Origin: JBDHHQ01 sp039586035
GTDB taxonomy: Bacteria > Gemmatimonadota > Gemmatimonadetes > Longimicrobiales > Gaopeijiaceae
DNA: 64,000 bases
Assembly: GCA_039586035.1 (NCBI GenBank)
Contig: JBDHLD010000001.1
Location: 1 to 64,000, forward strand
Reading direction: 5' to 3'
Shown: in pieces, positions 60,894 to 64,000 of the stretch
How positions within the stretch are numbered: the stretch's first letter is position 1
Layout of the letters: each line of letters starts with the position of its first letter
Notes under the pieces: model-generated
The model's database searches: none
What the model saw: the letters and a program-made list of their open reading frames with translations, nothing else
Told to the model about the DNA's origin: nothing
Translations under genes and position numbers: made by a program

Positions 60894-63341
60894 TCACTCC
60901 TCCCGCAGCACGATGGCGGGGTCCACCTTCGTGGCCCGGCGGGCCGGGAGGTAGGCGGCGGCCAGCGCCACGGTCAGCAGGAAGGCGGACAAGACTCCGA
61001 AAACCAGGGGGTCGACGGGATCCACCTCGTAGAGCGCGCTGGCCATGAGCCGCGTGAGTCCCAGGGCTGCGGCAAGCCCCACGACCACGCCCAGCAGCGT
61101 CAGCCGGAGCCCCTGTGCGGACACGGCCGTCACCACGTCCCGGGCACTGGCTCCCAGCGCCATATGGATCCCGATCTCCCGCATCCGCTGCATCACGGAG
61201 AACGACATCAGCCCGAACAGTCCGACGGCCGACAGCACCAGGGCGACGCCGCTGAACAGGGCCAGCAGCGTGCCGAGGGCGATGGAGCTCGACATGGCGT
61301 CGGACACGACCTCTTCCAGAGTCTGGACGTCCGCGAGAGGAACGTCGGGGTCCAGCGCCGCCAACTCACGTCGGATCTGCCCCGTCAGCTGGTTGGGGTC
61401 CCCGACGGTGCGGGCCATGATCGCCATGGTCCGGCTCCAGGCCATGCGGCTTTGTTCCATCGGCACGTAGGCCTGGATCCGGGACGGGGTCTCCAGCTCG
61501 TAGTGCCTCACGTTCTTCACCACGCCCACCACCGTACGATAGACCCGGGCGCCGTCCGACCCGTCCTCGGCGTCCTCGGCTTCGAACGTCACGCGCTTGC
61601 CGATGGGGTCTTCAGCGGGCCAGAACTTCTCGGCCATGGTCTCGTCGATGATCACCACCAGAGCGCCCCCCTCCCGATCCTGCGAGCCGAACCCACGGCC
61701 CAGGAGCAGGGGGATGCCGAGCGTCTCGAAGTGCCGCGGCGTGATCATCTGGAACAGGAACGATTCGCCCGTTTCGGGCTCGGTGGCGACGCCTTCCGGC
61801 CAGATCCGGTTCTCCCAGCTGTTGCCGGCCAGGGGCACGATGTTGGACAGCGATGCGGACCGGATGCCCGGAAGCGGCTCCACCCGTTCGAGAAGCTGCT
61901 GAAAGAACCGCCAGGCCTGGTCCTTCTCACCGTACGAGAGGGCGGGAATCGCCACCCGGGCGGTGAAGACGCCGGCTTCGTCGAAGCCCTTGTCGACGGT
62001 GCGCAGCTTGCCCAGGCTCTGGACCATCAGACCGGCTCCGATGAGCAGAACGAGCGACAGCGCCACTTCTGACACCACCAGGCCGGAGCGAAGGCGCTGC
62101 CGGGAGCCGCCGGAAGTGCCGCGCCCCCCCTCCTTCAGCTCACCCACGAGGTCGGTCTGGGCTGCCCGCAGCGTCGGAGCCAGGCCGAACAGGATGCCCG
62201 CCAACAGCGAGGCGGCCAGCGTAAACGCCAGGACGGAGGGGTCCAGTCCGATCCGGTCCACCACCGCCGACGGTATGGCGTCGTCGATCAGGGGCACGAT
62301 CCCGCGCACCCCCAGGTGCGCGAGCCCGATTCCGGCCAGACCACCGGCTCCGGCCAGGAGGGCTGCTTCGGTGAGGAACTGCCGCACCACCCGGCTGCGT
62401 TCCGCGCCCAGGGCGGTTCGCAGCGCGATCTCGCGCCTCCGACCCTCCCCGCGCGCCAGCAACAGGCTTGCCACGTTGGCGCACGCGATGAGGAGGACGA
62501 ATGCCACCGCGCCCATGAGGAGCCAGAGCCGACTGCGGATGTCACCGACGAACTGATCCGACAGGCTGACGAGCTCCAGAGACGCAACCTGCTCGCCCTC
62601 CAGCTCCGCGATTTCGCGGGTCACCCGATCCATGTCCTCTTGGGCCATCGACATGGTGACGTCGGGCCGGAGTCGCGCTACGACCCACGTACCCTGCGAG
62701 CAGCCCCGCGTCTCCCAACACAGCTGCTCCTGGAAGTAGCCCATGGGCAGATAGACCTCGGTCGTCGCAGCCGGGAAGACGAAGTCCCGAGGCATGACAC
62801 CCACGATTTCGAAGGACTCGCCGTTCAGCACGACCGTGCTGCCGAGGGCGTCGGGGCTGCCACCGAGGCGGCGTTCCCAGAACCCGTTCGTCACCACGGC
62901 AATGGCCGGCGCACCCTCGAAGGTCTCATCGGCTCGAATCGTCCGGCCCAGGGCGGGCTCGACGCCGAGGGTCTCGAAGAAGTCACCGATGATGATCCGA
63001 CTCTGGACGACCTCCGGACGGTCACCCCCGGTGAGCGTGCGGCTCCGGCCCGCGCTGCCACCGAAGGAGTCGAACGAGCGGTTCCTGTCGCGCCAGTCCC
63101 GGAAATTCGGGACAGAGACGGAGATGCGGAATCCGGTGTGAGGCGCGATCACGTCGGGCAGGACGAGCCGGTCGGGCTCGTGCACCGGCAGGGGTCGGAG
63201 AAGGACGCCGTTGACCACGCTGAAGATGGCCGTGTTCGCCCCGATGCCCAGCGCCAGGGTGAAGATGGCCACCCCCGCGAAGGCGGGACGGGCCGACAGC
63301 GTACGAATGGCGTAGCGGACATCCTGCCAGAGCGAGCCCAT
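60894..63341 (-). CDS. ADOP-family ABC transporter permease
   Basis: An 815-residue permease starting MGSLWQDVRYAIRTLSARPAF, with the first helix LALGIGANTAIFSVVNGVLL, two MacB_PCD/FtsX halves (the second with MREIGIHMALGASARDV) and the C-terminus DPAIVLREE. The start was placed at the family N-terminus; the open frame extends further upstream but without family similarity. It is divergent from the GHMP kinase gene. No ATPase gene is adjacent. Confidence 0.88.
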   Translation of the reverse strand: MGSLWQDVRYAIRTLSARPAFAGVAIFTLALGIGANTAIFSVVNGVLLRPLPVHEPDRLVLPDVIAPHTGFRISVSVPNFRDWRDRNRSFDSFGGSAGRSRTLTGGDRPEVVQSRIIIGDFFETLGVEPALGRTIRADETFEGAPAIAVVTNGFWERRLGGSPDALGSTVVLNGESFEIVGVMPRDFVFPAATTEVYLPMGYFQEQLCWETRGCSQGTWVVARLRPDVTMSMAQEDMDRVTREIAELEGEQVASLELVSLSDQFVGDIRSRLWLLMGAVAFVLLIACANVASLLLARGEGRRREIALRTALGAERSRVVRQFLTEAALLAGAGGLAGIGLAHLGVRGIVPLIDDAIPSAVVDRIGLDPSVLAFTLAASLLAGILFGLAPTLRAAQTDLVGELKEGGRGTSGGSRQRLRSGLVVSEVALSLVLLIGAGLMVQSLGKLRTVDKGFDEAGVFTARVAIPALSYGEKDQAWRFFQQLLERVEPLPGIRSASLSNIVPLAGNSWENRIWPEGVATEPETGESFLFQMITPRHFETLGIPLLLGRGFGSQDREGGALVVIIDETMAEKFWPAEDPIGKRVTFEAEDAEDGSDGARVYRTVVGVVKNVRHYELETPSRIQAYVPMEQSRMAWSRTMAIMARTVGDPNQLTGQIRRELAALDPDVPLADVQTLEEVVSDAMSSSIALGTLLALFSGVALVLSAVGLFGLMSFSVMQRMREIGIHMALGASARDVVTAVSAQGLRLTLLGVVVGLAAALGLTRLMASALYEVDPVDPLVFGVLSAFLLTVALAAAYLPARRATKVDPAIVLREE

Positions 63342-63569
63342 CTCCCGTCCTCCGGATCTCGAGGTCTTCCCGGGGCATTGGCCGGAGGTCCCGGGGATGG
63401 CAGAGGGGACAACCGGTGTCTGGTGCGGTGGCGCACGGCGGCGCCGCTCCGCCACACTAGTCTTCGACGGCGATACGGCGCGGAAGGTTTGAACGTCCCT
63501 TCTTGCCCCCTGGGAGGCCAGCACGGAGCTTGGCCGCCTCGACCGATTCATCTCCGAAATGGAGCTGTC

Positions 63570-64000
63570 GTGGACGCGATCGTGCGGCGTGCGCATACGC
63601 GAGCCGGGCTGATGGGCAACCCCTCGGACGGCTATGGCGGCAAGGCATTGGCGGTGAGCTTCACCGACTTCTTCGCCGAGGTCTCTCTCGCGCCGCACGA
63701 CCGCGTCGAGGTGGTCGGCGGGCCGGACGATCACCCCGCTCACCCCTCCATCCACGGACTGGCGGAGTACGTGGGGCGACACGGCTACTACGGCGGCGTC
63801 CGCCTGCTGCGGGCCGCGGCCAAGGCGTTCGTCGACCACTGCACCGCCCGCGACGTGGCGCTGCACGACCGGGGCTTTCGCCTCACATACCGGTCGACCG
63901 TGCCCCGGCAGGTGGGACTGGCGGGATCCAGCGCCATCGTCGTGGCGGCCCTACGCGCTCTGATGGCGTTCTACGACGTTACGATCCCGCAGCGGCAGCT
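63570..64000 (+). CDS. GHMP kinase, glucuronokinase-like, 3' partial
   Basis: The frame runs from GTG 63570, with GGAG five bases upstream, to the window end (143 complete codons). The start VDAIVRRAHTRAGLMGNPSD contains the GHMP family N-terminal motif, GNPSDGYGGKALAVSF resembles plant glucuronokinases, and PRQVGLAGSSAIVVAALRAL is the glycine-rich ATP loop. It would phosphorylate a sugar at C1. Divergent from the permease gene at 63341; the 228-bp gap shows nothing clear. Confidence 0.82.
   Translation, partial: MDAIVRRAHTRAGLMGNPSDGYGGKALAVSFTDFFAEVSLAPHDRVEVVGGPDDHPAHPSIHGLAEYVGRHGYYGGVRLLRAAAKAFVDHCTARDVALHDRGFRLTYRSTVPRQVGLAGSSAIVVAALRALMAFYDVTIPQRQ

Noticed and set aside
1..64000. CRISPR arrays, insertion sequences, phage genes, tRNA or rRNA genes
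   Set aside because: No regularly spaced identical repeats, transposase or integrase motifs, or cloverleaf/rRNA signatures were seen in any part of the window.

Overview
The window is GC-rich, tightly packed bacterial chromosome. Short gaps, frequent ATGA, GTGA or TTGA stop/start overlaps and many GTG/TTG starts are visible throughout. It holds six orphan MacB/FtsX-type permeases of the ADOP kind, secreted amidohydrolases, an S9 peptidase, a BNR/sortilin-type propeller protein and carboxypeptidase-regulatory/TonB proteins. That mix is typical of Gemmatimonadota; Acidobacteriota is the main alternative. No rRNA, tRNA, CRISPR array, insertion sequence, phage gene or convincing intrinsic terminator was seen.

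Layout. 1-6310: the end of an RND adaptor gene, an RND pump and a translationally coupled ADOP permease. 6300-9332: a Phd/YefM antitoxin gene overlapping, by ATGA, a gene whose product is a RelE/ParE-like domain fused in frame to a complete ADOP permease; a YefM-type TGTACA palindrome lies just upstream. 9455-14067: a membrane protein, a DUF1059 protein, and a divergent pair of an asparagine-synthase-like enzyme and an arginine-type amidinotransferase whose shared control region carries a near-consensus sigma-54 promoter and a 17-bp palindrome, then a zinc-ribbon protein. 14151-19740: a TerB-like protein, an ATP/ADP-translocase-family carrier and a membrane-embedded spermidine-synthase-like protein.

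19820-24940: an apparent tricarboxylate uptake and oxidation operon (tctC, tctA, tctB, a STAS-like gene, tcuA-like). 24966-36885: a class II amidotransferase, two ADOP permeases, an S9 peptidase, a cysteine-synthase-like enzyme and a TonB-dependent receptor. 37138-39566: a membrane adenylate cyclase coupled to a MATE/ANKH-like transporter. 39677-49199: two secreted amidohydrolases, a YigZ protein, an amidase and a BNR propeller protein. 49414-56170: a second asparagine-synthase-like protein, a plug-only TonB-type protein, RecQ and another amidohydrolase. 56362-64000: a PadR regulator with a three-box symmetric operator, its ADOP permease with a prefix domain, CsaA, a DUF302/outer-membrane pair, a sixth ADOP permease and the start of a GHMP kinase.

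The most unusual items are the toxin-permease fusion with its antitoxin and operator, and the divergent asparagine-synthase-like/amidinotransferase pair with a candidate sigma-54 promoter. All assignments rest on reading the sequence and recalled family motifs; no database search was run.
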